DNA of 64,000 nt from Novosphingobium sp. Fuku2-ISO-50 (GTDB lineage: Bacteria > Pseudomonadota > Alphaproteobacteria > Sphingomonadales > Sphingomonadaceae), in contig NZ_KQ954290.1 in assembly GCF_001519055.1 (NCBI RefSeq), positions 5,997 through 69,996 of the forward strand, in the 5' to 3' direction. A model generated the notes under the pieces. The model did not search any database. It was not told where the DNA came from and saw only the letters and a list, made by a program, of their open reading frames with translations. This document shows, in pieces, positions 34,125 through 42,880 of this stretch. Position 1 is the first letter of the stretch; every line of letters begins with the position of its first letter. Made by a program: the position numbers and the translations under genes.

Positions 34125-35420
34125 TCATGACATGGCAGGGAGCCGGGCGCGATAAAGCAGGGACGCCCGCCAGAAGCAGAGCCCCGCCAAGACCGGGGTC
34201 ACCGCGACAATCAACATCGAATAGCGCACCGCAGCCTCGCCATAGGCCGCCGCCAGCGCATCGTTGAGAATGCCCACGGCGCTCGGCCCGACGACGTTGC
34301 CGATAAAGCTCGCGCCGAACAGGATCACCGCGATCGCCAGCGCCCGACGCTGTTCTCCGACGATGTTCATGGTCGCGGCATAGATCGGCCCTTGATGGAT
34401 CAGCGACATAAAGCTGGTAAGGACAAAGCCGGTGAACCAGATCGCGCGGCTGTCACTCAGCAGAAAGGCGGCTTCGGCAGGCCCCGCCAACGCGCAGGCC
34501 AGCGCCGGTATGCCCACGCGCCAGCCGAGCCTGTGGGCCGGCATGCGATCGATCAGCACGCCCCCCGCCAATACGCCCGCCGCGCCGATAAATCCGCGCA
34601 CCGGCCCCACGACGCCCGCCACCTGGGCCAGCCCCATGTGATGCACCCGCGCAAAGAAAGTCGGCGTCCATGCCCCTGCGGCCCAGACATTGGCGCCCAT
34701 CAGCGTGACGCCGACAAAGATCCAGAAAAAGCAGCGATCGCGCATCAGATCGGCGATTTCGCGCAAGATCGCCAACGCCGAGATGGGTTCGCGCACTTTG
34801 ATCGGGGTCTTGCGGACAGGCTCGCGCACGGTGGCCAGAAACAGCAGCGCGACCGCCGCCCCCGGCGCGCCCATGGCGATGAACATCGCGCGCCAGCCGT
34901 GATGCTGCGCCACCCAGCCGGCAATCGGAAAGAACACGATGAACGCGATCGAATTGGCTGTCCCGAAAATCGCCATGGCAAGCGGGCGGCGCTGGGGATG
35001 GAACAAGTCTGCGATGATCGAGTTCGATGGCGGCATGGCGCATGCTTCGCCCGCGCCCATCAGGAAACGCGCCGTCGCCAATTGCCAGATCGAGCCGACA
35101 AAGCCGGTCAGCAGCGTCATCACGCTCCAGAATGCCAGCCCCGCCGCCACGATGTTGCGCCGGTTGGCGCGGTCGGCCAGCCAGGCGATCGGCACGCCCA
35201 GCAACGAATAGAGCAAGACAAAGGCAAGACCCGTCACCAGCCCGAGCACGGTATCGGACGAGCCGAACTCGCGCTTGACCAGCGGCAAGGCGAGACCGAG
35301 CAGCGCGCGATCGAGATAGTTGAACACAGAGATCAGCGTGAGCAGGGCCAGCGGCCAACTGGCCCCCCAAGACCAGCGCGCGCCGTTCGCTTCGCCATTC
35401 GCTTCGATTCCGTCATTCAT
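34125..35420 (-). CDS. MFS transporter
   Basis: A 431-residue 12-helix major facilitator. The first helix (WPLALLTLISVFNYLDRALL) contains the NYLDR motif common in aromatic-acid and spinster-like carriers, and the loop 2-3 motif is VPIAWLADRANRRNI. It starts at 35420, overlapping the dioxygenase stop by 4 bases, so it is the last gene of the receptor-dioxygenase-TPP operon and probably moves its substrate or product across the inner membrane. The open frame runs 59 codons further upstream in-frame, but the ATGA overlap and the N-terminus favour this start. Confidence 0.88.
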   Translation of the reverse strand: MNDGIEANGEANGARWSWGASWPLALLTLISVFNYLDRALLGLALPLVKREFGSSDTVLGLVTGLAFVLLYSLLGVPIAWLADRANRRNIVAAGLAFWSVMTLLTGFVGSIWQLATARFLMGAGEACAMPPSNSIIADLFHPQRRPLAMAIFGTANSIAFIVFFPIAGWVAQHHGWRAMFIAMGAPGAAVALLFLATVREPVRKTPIKVREPISALAILREIADLMRDRCFFWIFVGVTLMGANVWAAGAWTPTFFARVHHMGLAQVAGVVGPVRGFIGAAGVLAGGVLIDRMPAHRLGWRVGIPALACALAGPAEAAFLLSDSRAIWFTGFVLTSFMSLIHQGPIYAATMNIVGEQRRALAIAVILFGASFIGNVVGPSAVGILNDALAAAYGEAAVRYSMLIVAVTPVLAGLCFWRASLLYRARLPAMS

Positions 35421-36343
35421 GGCATCGCCATCCCCTCTTGCCGTGTCAGGGCGTGATCGCGGTCGATGAAATTCGCGCGTTCGGCCAGCAACGGATCGGC
35501 GCGCGGCGGCAATTCCGAGCGCAGCCACAGCCGGAACAGCAGGCGGCGCTGCGCCGCGCTGTCGACGAAGGCTGTGCGCCCGTGCAGCCATGACCAATTG
35601 TGCCAGAACACAATATCACCGGCCTGCGCCATGAAGCGCGCCTCTTGCGCCATTCGCTCGGCCTCCAGCGTCAGCACGGCCAGCGCGTCGGCCAGGGCGG
35701 GCGGCACCTCTTCGCCGCGCGTCAACGCCGCCTGCCGCATAAAATAGCCGTTCCAGGCGCATTGCACGCCGCGCCCGGCAGCCGCCGGAAAGAACACCGG
35801 CACTTTGCGCGTACTGATCCGCCGGGCCGAACGCAGAACCGGATTGGTGCCCCAGTAATAGCCTTCGTGCAGCGCGGGCAGATGCTGCGGGGCCTCGCGC
35901 CGGATCGCCTGATAGAGTGCCGGGGCGGAAATCAGGAAGCTCTCGCCCCCGGCGACGGCGGGACGACAGCAGCCGAGCGCGAGAATATCGTGCAAATCGG
36001 TATGGGCGCGCAATTCGCTGTCCGAATGGGTGCCGCGCGCCTGCGCCTCGCCCGGGACTGCCTCTACCCGGGCGATGCATTCGCCCGCCGGAGACTGGAT
36101 CGATGCCGCGCCCAGCCATCTGCCGATGCTGGCCACGATCACGGCAAACGCGGCTTCTCCCAGCGCCGATGCATCCAGTCCTCTCAGGACCACGGCGCCC
36201 GGCCCTCGCGCAAAATTCACCCGCAATTCCTCGCGCAATCCGGCCAGCGCCCCGTCCCGCCCATGCGCCAGGGCCGCCGCCTCGCCAGCGGTCAGATGGC
36301 GGATGGGCGGGCATGGCGCGCCCGGAGGCGGAGCGTCCGTCAC
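35417..36343 (-). CDS. TauD/TfdA family dioxygenase (first of two)
   Basis: A 308-residue Fe(II)/2-oxoglutarate-dependent dioxygenase. The metal ligands are His114 and Asp116 in AHTDLHD and His254 in WSWLHGRTAFVD; the Arg that binds 2-oxoglutarate is probably in QRRLLFRLWLR. The start is a GTG at 36343 that overlaps the TPP gene stop by 4 bases (GTGA); the longer frame upstream is not used. TauD/TfdA enzymes hydroxylate next to a sulfonate, ether or amine so that the bond breaks. It differs strongly from the second copy at 37988, so the two likely act on different steps. Confidence 0.82.
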   Translation of the reverse strand: MTDAPPPGAPCPPIRHLTAGEAAALAHGRDGALAGLREELRVNFARGPGAVVLRGLDASALGEAAFAVIVASIGRWLGAASIQSPAGECIARVEAVPGEAQARGTHSDSELRAHTDLHDILALGCCRPAVAGGESFLISAPALYQAIRREAPQHLPALHEGYYWGTNPVLRSARRISTRKVPVFFPAAAGRGVQCAWNGYFMRQAALTRGEEVPPALADALAVLTLEAERMAQEARFMAQAGDIVFWHNWSWLHGRTAFVDSAAQRRLLFRLWLRSELPPRADPLLAERANFIDRDHALTRQEGMAMP

Positions 36344-37974
36344 AACCGCGAAGCCCGCGTCTCTTTGCCGGTGATGAATTCGATCAGCGCGGGCTGTCCT
36401 GCCTGTGTGGCGGCGATCCCGCGGCGGATGGCGGCGGCGATGGCGTCGGGCGCGGTGACCCTTTCGCCATAGCCGCCAAGCGCGCGGGCGAATTCGGCAT
36501 AGTTGCCGGAAATATCGGTGGCGCGAAACCGTTCGGTGGCCACCGGCATCTGGTCCAGCTCGATGGCCATGGCCGAATTGTTGAGCAGGATCGAAAGGAT
36601 CGGCAGCCGCTCGCGCACGGCGGTTTCGAAATCCATGCCGGTAAAGCCGATCGCCGCATCGCCCCAGACATTGATGCACAATTTGTCGGGACAGGCGAGC
36701 TTGGCCCCCAGCGCCAGACCCAGCCCATAGCCAAGCTGCGTCGTCTTGCCCCAGCCGATGTAGGACAGCGGCGCGGTGGATTTCCAGAACGGCGTCAACT
36801 GGTCGCGCGGCGATCCGGCGTCATGGGTGATGATCGTCTCGGCTTTGTTCACCGCGCGCTGAAGCTCCCACAGCACGCGATAGGGGCTGAGCGGCGCGTC
36901 CCGACTTTCCAGCAAGGGGAGCCATTGCGCCAGCCATGCCTGCTCTATCTCATGAATTTCGGCGATCGCCGCCGAAGGATCGCGTGGCGCGCAAAGCCGA
37001 TCGCGCACAGCCCCCACCAGCATCGTCAGCGTCAGCCCGGCATCGCCCGCGAGAGCCATTTCGCAACGCACACCCTTGTTGATGTCCGCCGGATCGAGCG
37101 TGGCATGGATGATCGGCACATGGCCGGGCATGGCCACGCCGAACGCCGTTTCCCCAAACGAACAGCCGATGCCGAAGATGAGATCGGCCCTGTCGAGGAA
37201 ATGGCGCAATTGCCCCGGTATCGCCGCCCCGCCCGATCCGAGCGCAAGCGGGTGGGTCTCGTCAAAGCTGCTTTTGCCTTCGAGGCTGGTCGACACCGGC
37301 GCGGCGAGCAGGTCCGCCAATTCGCGCAATGGTGCATAGGCATTGGCCCAATGCACCCCCTGCCCGGCATGGATCACCAGCCGTTTGGCCGCGACCAGCC
37401 GGTCGGCCACTTGCGCCACCTGCTCCGGGTCGGGCCCATAGCGCACGCGCACCACCGGCGTATAATCGAGCGGCTCGGGCACATCGTCGCCCAGCACGTC
37501 CCAGGGCATTTCCACCAGCGCCGGGCGCGGCCGACCATTGCGCAGCGCATTGAACGCGCGACGCAAAATGGCAGGTGTGTCTTCGGCACGCAGGATCGGC
37601 TCGGCAGTCTTGGTGATGTCGCGCATCGAACGGCACGCGTTGTAATTGTCGGGCACATGGGCAATGCGCCGGGCATAGCCTTGCGGCAGCACCAGCACCG
37701 GCACACTTTCCGAATAGGCCTGCGCCACGCCGCCATAGGCGTTTTCGGTGCCCGGCCCGTGCTGCATGGCAAACACGCCCATTTTTTGCCCCCGCGTCAT
37801 GCGCGAATAGGCATCGGCCATATGCAGCCCGGTGCGTTCCTGCCGAACGATGATGGTGCGAATGCCCGCAGTGGCCGCCGCTTCGAGCACGGCATTGCGC
37901 GGATAGCCGAAAAGGACATCCACGCCCTCGCGCTTCAGGATCTGCGCAATGGCAGCGCCGACTTTCATGGCCAT
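36340..37974 (-). CDS. Thiamine pyrophosphate-dependent enzyme, acetolactate synthase-like
   Basis: A 544-residue TPP enzyme of the AHAS/POX/benzoylformate decarboxylase superfamily. The cofactor-activating Glu46 is in IVRQERTGLHMADAYSRMT, and the TPP motif is WGDAAIGFTGMDFETAV ending LLNN. Residues between carry a typical central domain. The substrate is not visible: AHAS, sulfoacetaldehyde acetyltransferase and 2-hydroxyacyl-CoA lyase relatives share this fold. It lies between two TauD/TfdA dioxygenase genes and is translationally coupled to the second. The context suggests a 2-keto-acid or ketone/aldehyde-derived intermediate. Confidence 0.82.
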   Translation of the reverse strand: MAMKVGAAIAQILKREGVDVLFGYPRNAVLEAAATAGIRTIIVRQERTGLHMADAYSRMTRGQKMGVFAMQHGPGTENAYGGVAQAYSESVPVLVLPQGYARRIAHVPDNYNACRSMRDITKTAEPILRAEDTPAILRRAFNALRNGRPRPALVEMPWDVLGDDVPEPLDYTPVVRVRYGPDPEQVAQVADRLVAAKRLVIHAGQGVHWANAYAPLRELADLLAAPVSTSLEGKSSFDETHPLALGSGGAAIPGQLRHFLDRADLIFGIGCSFGETAFGVAMPGHVPIIHATLDPADINKGVRCEMALAGDAGLTLTMLVGAVRDRLCAPRDPSAAIAEIHEIEQAWLAQWLPLLESRDAPLSPYRVLWELQRAVNKAETIITHDAGSPRDQLTPFWKSTAPLSYIGWGKTTQLGYGLGLALGAKLACPDKLCINVWGDAAIGFTGMDFETAVRERLPILSILLNNSAMAIELDQMPVATERFRATDISGNYAEFARALGGYGERVTAPDAIAAAIRRGIAATQAGQPALIEFITGKETRASRL

Positions 37975-37987
37975 TTCCCCTGCCCGC

Positions 37988-38935
37988 TCAGCGCGCGGTC
38001 AGATCGGCAACGCCCAGCGGACGCTCGCCGATCACCGTGGTGCGGATCAAATGGCGGCGCTCGTTCTTGAAATCATGCACCCCGCGATGCAGCGTAAAGC
38101 GGTTGTCCCACACGATCAGCGTGTTTTTGCGCCATTTCACGCGGCAATGGTAATGCAGATGCTGCGCCAGCCCTTGCAGATAAGTCAGCAAGGCGCGGCT
38201 CTCTTCCTCGCTCCAGCCGACAAAGCGCTGAAAATAGGCGCTCGTCGCAAACAGCGAGCGACGCCCGGTTTCGGGATGGACCCGCACTGCCGGATGGATG
38301 CTTTCGAGCTGGTCCTCGGTAAAATCGTGGCTTTCGCGCAAGCGCAGCCGCTTGTCGGGCGGCAGCTTCTCGTTCCTGGACCAGATCTCCTTGCCCGAAT
38401 AGACCACCTGCAACGTATCGATCACCGCCTTCAGCCCGTCGGACAAATGTTCGTACACGAGACAGGCGTTGGAAAAGGCCGTGTCGCCGCCCCACTGCGG
38501 ACAATCGAGAGCGCGCATGACGATCGCCTTGGGCGGCTGCGCCAGAAACGGGCTGTCGGTGTGAAAATGTTCAAAGCTGGGCACGACATTGACCGCCTCC
38601 CAGGCCTCGCGCCGCACTTCCTGCATCAGGCGGTCGCCGCCATAGGTCGGCGCCTGCGGCAATTCTGTCAGTTCGCCGAAATGGCGGGAAAAGGTCTTGT
38701 GCTGTTCGGGCGTCAGATCCTGATCGCGAAAGACGATGACCAGGAACTGTTCGAACGCGAGCATGATCTCGGCGAGCACGTCCGGCTGCAGCGGCTCGCG
38801 CAGATCGACCCCGCCGATCTCGCAACCGCAAGCGCCGCTGAGCGGCTCGACAGTGATCTTGCGGAATTGCGGCATCGGCAGTCCGGCGGCGATCGGTGGG
38901 CCAACCTCGTGCGACTGATGAATCTGCGTTGCCAT
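37988..38935 (-). CDS. TauD/TfdA family dioxygenase (second of two)
   Basis: A 315-residue Fe(II)/2-oxoglutarate-dependent dioxygenase of the TauD/TfdA group. Metal ligands are His125 and Asp127 in FHTDSPF and His283 in TLHRGVHDF; ITVEPLSGACGCEIGGVDLR is the family N-terminus. The ATG at 38935 has AGGAG upstream; the longer open frame is not real. It lies 105 bases after the receptor, with a strong hairpin between, and 13 bases before the TPP enzyme gene. Confidence 0.87.
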   Translation of the reverse strand: MATQIHQSHEVGPPIAAGLPMPQFRKITVEPLSGACGCEIGGVDLREPLQPDVLAEIMLAFEQFLVIVFRDQDLTPEQHKTFSRHFGELTELPQAPTYGGDRLMQEVRREAWEAVNVVPSFEHFHTDSPFLAQPPKAIVMRALDCPQWGGDTAFSNACLVYEHLSDGLKAVIDTLQVVYSGKEIWSRNEKLPPDKRLRLRESHDFTEDQLESIHPAVRVHPETGRRSLFATSAYFQRFVGWSEEESRALLTYLQGLAQHLHYHCRVKWRKNTLIVWDNRFTLHRGVHDFKNERRHLIRTTVIGERPLGVADLTAR

Positions 38936-38990
38936 GACACATGCTCCTGAAAAAAGCGGGGCCCACGGGGCGGACAAGGAAGACTGACGA

Positions 38991-39029
38991 GCAGCCCTTT
39001 CCCGATGATTGCATTCAGGAAAGGGCTGC
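38991..39029. other. Intercistronic hairpin after the TonB receptor gene
   Basis: GCAGCCCTTTCC and GGAAAGGGCTGC form a 12-base perfect stem with a 15-base loop. It lies between receptor and dioxygenase genes and has no U-run on either strand. The position and form match the hairpin at 25388-25414 behind another receptor. Confidence 0.65.
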
Positions 39030-39039
39030 CGGAGTTCGG

Positions 39040-41490
39040 TCAGAACCGACGCTTGAGCGAAACCGCCCAGGTACGCGGTTCGGCCGGTGTTCCCTGAACC
39101 GAGTTGGTCGAGCCGCGATTGTCGAAAATATCGGTGTAATAAAGCTTGTTGGTCAGGTTGCGGACTTCGAACGCCACTTCCCAGTCCTTGTCCCCGCTGC
39201 GGAAAGTCAGCCGCGCGTTGACCAGCGTGTACCCCTGCACCTCGCCAAAGATGTCCTTGCCCCCGGTGGCGGCATCGACATTGTTGGCATTGCGGTTGAA
39301 GCTGTCGATATGGGAAACATCGATGCGCGGAGTCAGGCTGCCGATGCTGCCGAGCGCCAGATCGTACTGGATCCCCACATTCCACTGCCAGGGCGAAATG
39401 TACTGCCCCTTGTCTTCCGGTCCGATCCCCGAAGACGCCGCAGCGGCACTGACCGAATCGTATTTGAAATTGAGATAGGCCAGCGACCCTTCGATCGACA
39501 GCCCGGCAACCGGGTGCAATTGCGCCTCTGCCTCGAACCCCTTGATCGTGGCATTGCCGGCGTTGATCGGCATCGAACAGGGCGCCGCGGGAACACCGGG
39601 CAGCGGGCAACTTGCCACGGTAACCAGAATGTCGGTGTATTTGTTGACAAAGCCGGAAAGGTTAAGCCGCAATTTGCGGTCGAACAGGTCGTTTTTCAGA
39701 CCCACTTCGTATGCTTTGAGCTTTTCCGGATTGTACGGCAGCGCCTGGGCCGGAAAGAACGGACGCGGATTGATGCCGCCGCCACGAAAACCGGTCGAGA
39801 CTTGCGCGTATCCCATGACTTCGTCGGAGAAGCGATATTGCAGGCCCGCACGATAATCGAGCCGCGAACCCGAATAACCGCCCACCAACCCGTTGAGCGC
39901 CGCAAGCGAGGGCGGCACCGCGCCCCCGGTCGAAGACCCCGGCACGCCGAAACGGCCATAAACGAATGTCTTTGATTGATCGGTGTAGCGCAAACCGCCG
40001 ATCACCGTCAGATTCCTGATCGGGCTGATATCGGCATTGGCGAAAAGCGCCTTGTTGGTGGCCGGAATCGAATCGTCTTCGAGAAAGCTGAGCGTGGTCA
40101 GTTCGATCCGCGCCTGATAGCGGCTGCGCTTGTGGAAATAATACCCGCCGACAGTCAGATTGGCCAGATCGCCGAATTTGGCGGACAGCCGAAGCTCTTC
40201 GCTGAACTGCTTGTTGTAGATCGTGTTCGCCTGCAGCGACGGATTGAGCGGCGAGCCGTCGCCGGTGGAATACGTGCCGTCGAACTCGCGATAGGCCGTG
40301 ATCGACGTCAGCTTGAGATTGTCCGTCAGCGTGGCGTTGACAGTCCCCGAAATGCCCCAGGTGTTGAGCGCAGCCTTGAGCGGGGCCTGCCATGGAGCCG
40401 AACCGTCGCGCGGCGCGGTATCGGCATAGTTTTCATAGTTGATGTAGGGGCTTTTGCTGAACGTGTCCTGCGCAAAGGCGCCAAACGGCGAATAGCTGAT
40501 GAACTGCGATCCGGTCGCGGTGCCATAGACATTTCCATTGAGCGTATAGGCCGCAGAAGCAGGCGTCGCGACACCGGTCAGCATCGTGCCGGGATTGGCC
40601 GCGCGCCCGACATAAAGCAGCGTCGACGGAGTAGGCTCGCTGTTGTCACGGGTCACATCGGCGGCAATGTCGGCGGTCAGGAACGGCGCCGGAGTCCACC
40701 GCACGGCGGCACGTGCCGCGACATAGTCCTTGCCGCCCTCGGTGCCCAGCTTGCAGCCCGTTCCGGTAACCATGCTGGGCACCGTGCTGCCCGGATGGGT
40801 GCAGGCATAATCATAGCGCGTGACATAGCCGTCCTTGTGAACCGCGGCGGCCGTCAGGCGCATATAGAGGGTGTCGGGCACGATGGTAAAATTCGACCCG
40901 CCGCGCAGTTCGACGCGGTTATAGCTGCCATAGGTGGAGGACAGATAGGCGTCGGGCGTTCCGTCGGGCTTTTTCGAATAGAGCTTGATAGAGCCCCCGA
41001 TCGAATTCTGCCCTGCCAATGTCCCTTGCGGGCCGCGCAGGATTTCCACCCGATCAAGATCGACCAGGTTCAGCAGCGAGCCGTGCATCGTCGGCAGATA
41101 GACATCGTCTATATAGAGACCAACGCCCGGTTCGAGCCCGAAATTGGTATCCCGCTGACCAACGCCCCGGATATAGGCCACCACCGCCGGGCCGAAGCTG
41201 GCGGCTGCCGGGCGCAGTGTCACGTTCGGCGCGCTGCCGGCCAGATCGGCCAGATTGGTCGAACCGCGCTGTTCGATCGTCGCCGCATTGACGGCGGTGA
41301 TGGCGATGGGAACATCTTGCAGTTTTTGACCGCGGAACTGCGCAGTGACCACGATTTCGGCTATGCTCGGCGAAGTTTCGGCCTTGTTTGCCGGAGCGTC
41401 TTCGGCCCGAGCCGCGTTCGCCGCAAACGTCCCGATGGCAACCGCCATCACGCAGACGCGAGCAAGCACTCGCCCCTTTGAGTGTACCAT
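39040..41490 (-). CDS. TonB-dependent receptor
   Basis: An 816-residue outer-membrane receptor. Signal peptide to about residue 29 (AANAARAED), TonB-box-like IAEIVVTAQFRG, plug motif VEILRGPQGTLAGQNSIGGS and a barrel ending WAVSLKRRF. The ATG at 41490 follows GAGGGGAC; the open frame starts 23 codons earlier. It heads the unit with two dioxygenases, TPP enzyme and MFS gene. A probable promoter (TTGACA) with a GTTGATTAATCAAC palindrome lies at 41538-41566, so it is likely controlled by the IclR protein encoded upstream. Confidence 0.9.
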   Translation of the reverse strand: MVHSKGRVLARVCVMAVAIGTFAANAARAEDAPANKAETSPSIAEIVVTAQFRGQKLQDVPIAITAVNAATIEQRGSTNLADLAGSAPNVTLRPAAASFGPAVVAYIRGVGQRDTNFGLEPGVGLYIDDVYLPTMHGSLLNLVDLDRVEILRGPQGTLAGQNSIGGSIKLYSKKPDGTPDAYLSSTYGSYNRVELRGGSNFTIVPDTLYMRLTAAAVHKDGYVTRYDYACTHPGSTVPSMVTGTGCKLGTEGGKDYVAARAAVRWTPAPFLTADIAADVTRDNSEPTPSTLLYVGRAANPGTMLTGVATPASAAYTLNGNVYGTATGSQFISYSPFGAFAQDTFSKSPYINYENYADTAPRDGSAPWQAPLKAALNTWGISGTVNATLTDNLKLTSITAYREFDGTYSTGDGSPLNPSLQANTIYNKQFSEELRLSAKFGDLANLTVGGYYFHKRSRYQARIELTTLSFLEDDSIPATNKALFANADISPIRNLTVIGGLRYTDQSKTFVYGRFGVPGSSTGGAVPPSLAALNGLVGGYSGSRLDYRAGLQYRFSDEVMGYAQVSTGFRGGGINPRPFFPAQALPYNPEKLKAYEVGLKNDLFDRKLRLNLSGFVNKYTDILVTVASCPLPGVPAAPCSMPINAGNATIKGFEAEAQLHPVAGLSIEGSLAYLNFKYDSVSAAAASSGIGPEDKGQYISPWQWNVGIQYDLALGSIGSLTPRIDVSHIDSFNRNANNVDAATGGKDIFGEVQGYTLVNARLTFRSGDKDWEVAFEVRNLTNKLYYTDIFDNRGSTNSVQGTPAEPRTWAVSLKRRF

Positions 41491-41537
41491 CGTCCCCTCT
41501 CCCATCGACCTGGTATTTCTATTCCAGGCTCTGCGGT

Positions 41538-41566
41538 CATCATGATGTTGATTAATCAACTGTCAA
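41538..41566 (-). promoter_or_regulatory. Receptor-operon promoter with IclR-type operator
   Basis: On the minus strand a perfect -35 hexamer TTGACA (41561-41566) is followed after 17 bases by ATGATG, a weak -10. The 14-base perfect palindrome GTTGATTAATCAAC (41547-41560) fills the space between the two. A near-copy lies at 42409-42424 beside the iclR gene, so repression by blocking RNA polymerase is likely. Confidence 0.7.
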
Positions 41567-41589
41567 GGCGATTCCATTCCGATGGGTGA

Positions 41590-41610
41590 CAATTCCGTAT
41601 AATGGAATTG
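41590..41610. repeat. Inverted repeat beside the iclR stop
   Basis: CAATTCC and GGAATTG are separated by 7 bases. The repeat directly follows the iclR stop codon and may act as a weak terminator or as an extra regulatory site for the receptor promoter. Confidence 0.35.
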
Positions 41611-41611
41611 G

Positions 41612-42391
41612 TCAGGAGCCGAGGCGCCCTCGCTCGCCCCCTGCGAGCCGCCCCAATTCGCGCGCCGCCTGACACACCGCCAAGGCCAGATCATCCTCGA
41701 CGTGCAGTTGATAGCGCTTGGACGGCATGGTCACGCCGATGCAGCCCAGAACTTCGTCCTCCCGCCCGAAAACCGGCGCGGCCATCCCGGCGATCTCGAT
41801 CGCGGGTTCGTAAAAGCGGGAAAATCCATCGGCCCGAACTTGCGCCAATTCCTGTTCGATGGTCGCGCGCGGATCCCGTGGACGACCGGTCAGCGGCCCG
41901 ATCCCGGTCTCGCGGATCACCGCTTCGACCTCTCCGGGCGAGAGATGCGCCAGAATCGCGCGGCCCAGCGACCCCCATGGCAGCTCGATTTCGCCCCCTT
42001 TTTCCACGGCAAAGCGCAAAGGGTGCGGCGTCACCACCACATCGGCGATCGTGGCGCGATGTTCGATCGGGTTGTAGGCGCATAGCACGGCCGTTTCCCG
42101 CCATTGCGCCATCAGCGCTTCGAGCAAAGGCCGTGCCGCGCGAACCAGATCAAAGCGTGCCACCAATTGCGATGCCATCAGATAGAACGCCCGCCCCGGT
42201 CGATAGCTTTGCATCGCCGCGCGCTCGACCAGCCCCGATCGCACCAGCGCCTGCAACAAACGGTGTACCGAACTGGCAGGCAGGCGAGCCTGCCCGGCCA
42301 GTTCGCTCAAAGTGAAACGCTCCGGCCCTTCCGCCACGAGTTTGAGCAGATAGGCCAATCTGTCCGCCGCCCCTTTTGGCGCCTGCCTCAT
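41612..42391 (-). CDS. IclR family transcriptional regulator
   Basis: A 259-residue IclR protein. The N-terminal helix-turn-helix is about residues 28-58 (LSELAGQARLPASSVHRLLQ) and the effector domain contains GSLGRAILAHLSPGEVEAVI and AGMAAPVFGREDEVLGCIGV. The two palindromes with GTTGAT/ATCAAC arms, one in the receptor promoter (41547-41560) and one 18 bases upstream of its own start (42409-42424), are its likely binding sites. It is divergent from the SnoaL-like gene, so it may control both arms of the locus. Confidence 0.88.
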   Translation of the reverse strand: MRQAPKGAADRLAYLLKLVAEGPERFTLSELAGQARLPASSVHRLLQALVRSGLVERAAMQSYRPGRAFYLMASQLVARFDLVRAARPLLEALMAQWRETAVLCAYNPIEHRATIADVVVTPHPLRFAVEKGGEIELPWGSLGRAILAHLSPGEVEAVIRETGIGPLTGRPRDPRATIEQELAQVRADGFSRFYEPAIEIAGMAAPVFGREDEVLGCIGVTMPSKRYQLHVEDDLALAVCQAARELGRLAGGERGRLGS

Positions 42392-42408
42392 ATCCCGCTC
42401 CCGAATTT

Positions 42409-42424
42409 AGTTGATTTATCAACT
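42409..42424. promoter_or_regulatory. IclR-type operator
   Basis: AGTTGATTTATCAACT has perfect 7-base arms around TT. It matches the core of the site in the receptor promoter. It lies between iclR and the divergent SnoaL-like gene, suitable for autoregulation and control of the divergent operon. Confidence 0.7.
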
Positions 42425-42472
42425 TAAGCTGCGGATGATGCCTGCCAAGACAAAACATGAGAGGACTCGCCG

Positions 42473-42880
42473 ATGCCGCTGGCCACGATGCTGGACGACT
42501 ATGTCGCCGCCTTCAACCGTGGCGACGATGACGGCTATGGCCGCTGCTACGCCCCCGATGTCGTGCTGCGCAATGGCGGCGGCACGGTTCTGCACGGGCG
42601 CGAAGCTGTGCTGGCCTACTATCGCCACATACGCGGCACGCTGCATCGGGTGCTGCGCATACGCGGCGTGGTCGAGGGGGAGGCCGCGCTGGCGGCTGCA
42701 CTGGCCTCGGTGTTCACCGCGCTGGCCGACGGCATCGACCTCGCCGGTACGACGCTGGGCAAGGGCGATCAGGTCGAGATCGAGAGCATCGCCCTTTACG
42801 AGCTGCGCGACGGTCTGTTCGCCCGGATCGAAGCCACAACGCTGACGCGGCGCATCATCCGTCAAGGTGTTGCCGAATGA
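42473..42880 (+). CDS. SnoaL/NTF2-like protein
   Basis: A 135-residue protein with the cone-shaped NTF2/SnoaL-like fold: an N-terminal helix (LATMLDDYVAAFNRGDDDGY), YAPDVVLRNGGGTVLHGREA and the strand pattern DQVEIESIALYELRDGLFARIEA. Members are cyclases, isomerases, or hydratases, or non-catalytic binding proteins; the activity cannot be read here. A GAGAGG lies 8 bases upstream. The gene overlaps the MFS gene by 4 bases and is divergent from iclR, so it probably acts on the same substrate family. Confidence 0.78.
   Translation: MPLATMLDDYVAAFNRGDDDGYGRCYAPDVVLRNGGGTVLHGREAVLAYYRHIRGTLHRVLRIRGVVEGEAALAAALASVFTALADGIDLAGTTLGKGDQVEIESIALYELRDGLFARIEATTLTRRIIRQGVAE

Noticed and set aside
36340..37974. 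Sulfoacetaldehyde acetyltransferase (Xsc)
   Set aside because: Nearby TauD-type genes suggested it, but no Xsc-specific signature, phosphotransacetylase or sulfite exporter is seen, so only the TPP superfamily is called.
35917..38070. A 717-codon + strand open frame
   Set aside because: It is antisense to the TauD-type and TPP enzyme genes; Arg/His-rich shadow translation without motifs.
38991..39029. Rho-independent terminator between receptor and dioxygenase
   Set aside because: The stem is strong but there is no U-run on the minus strand, and the downstream genes have no separate promoter that I can recognise.
39976..41481. A 501-codon + strand open frame
   Set aside because: It is antisense to the receptor at 39040-41490 and has no recognised domain.
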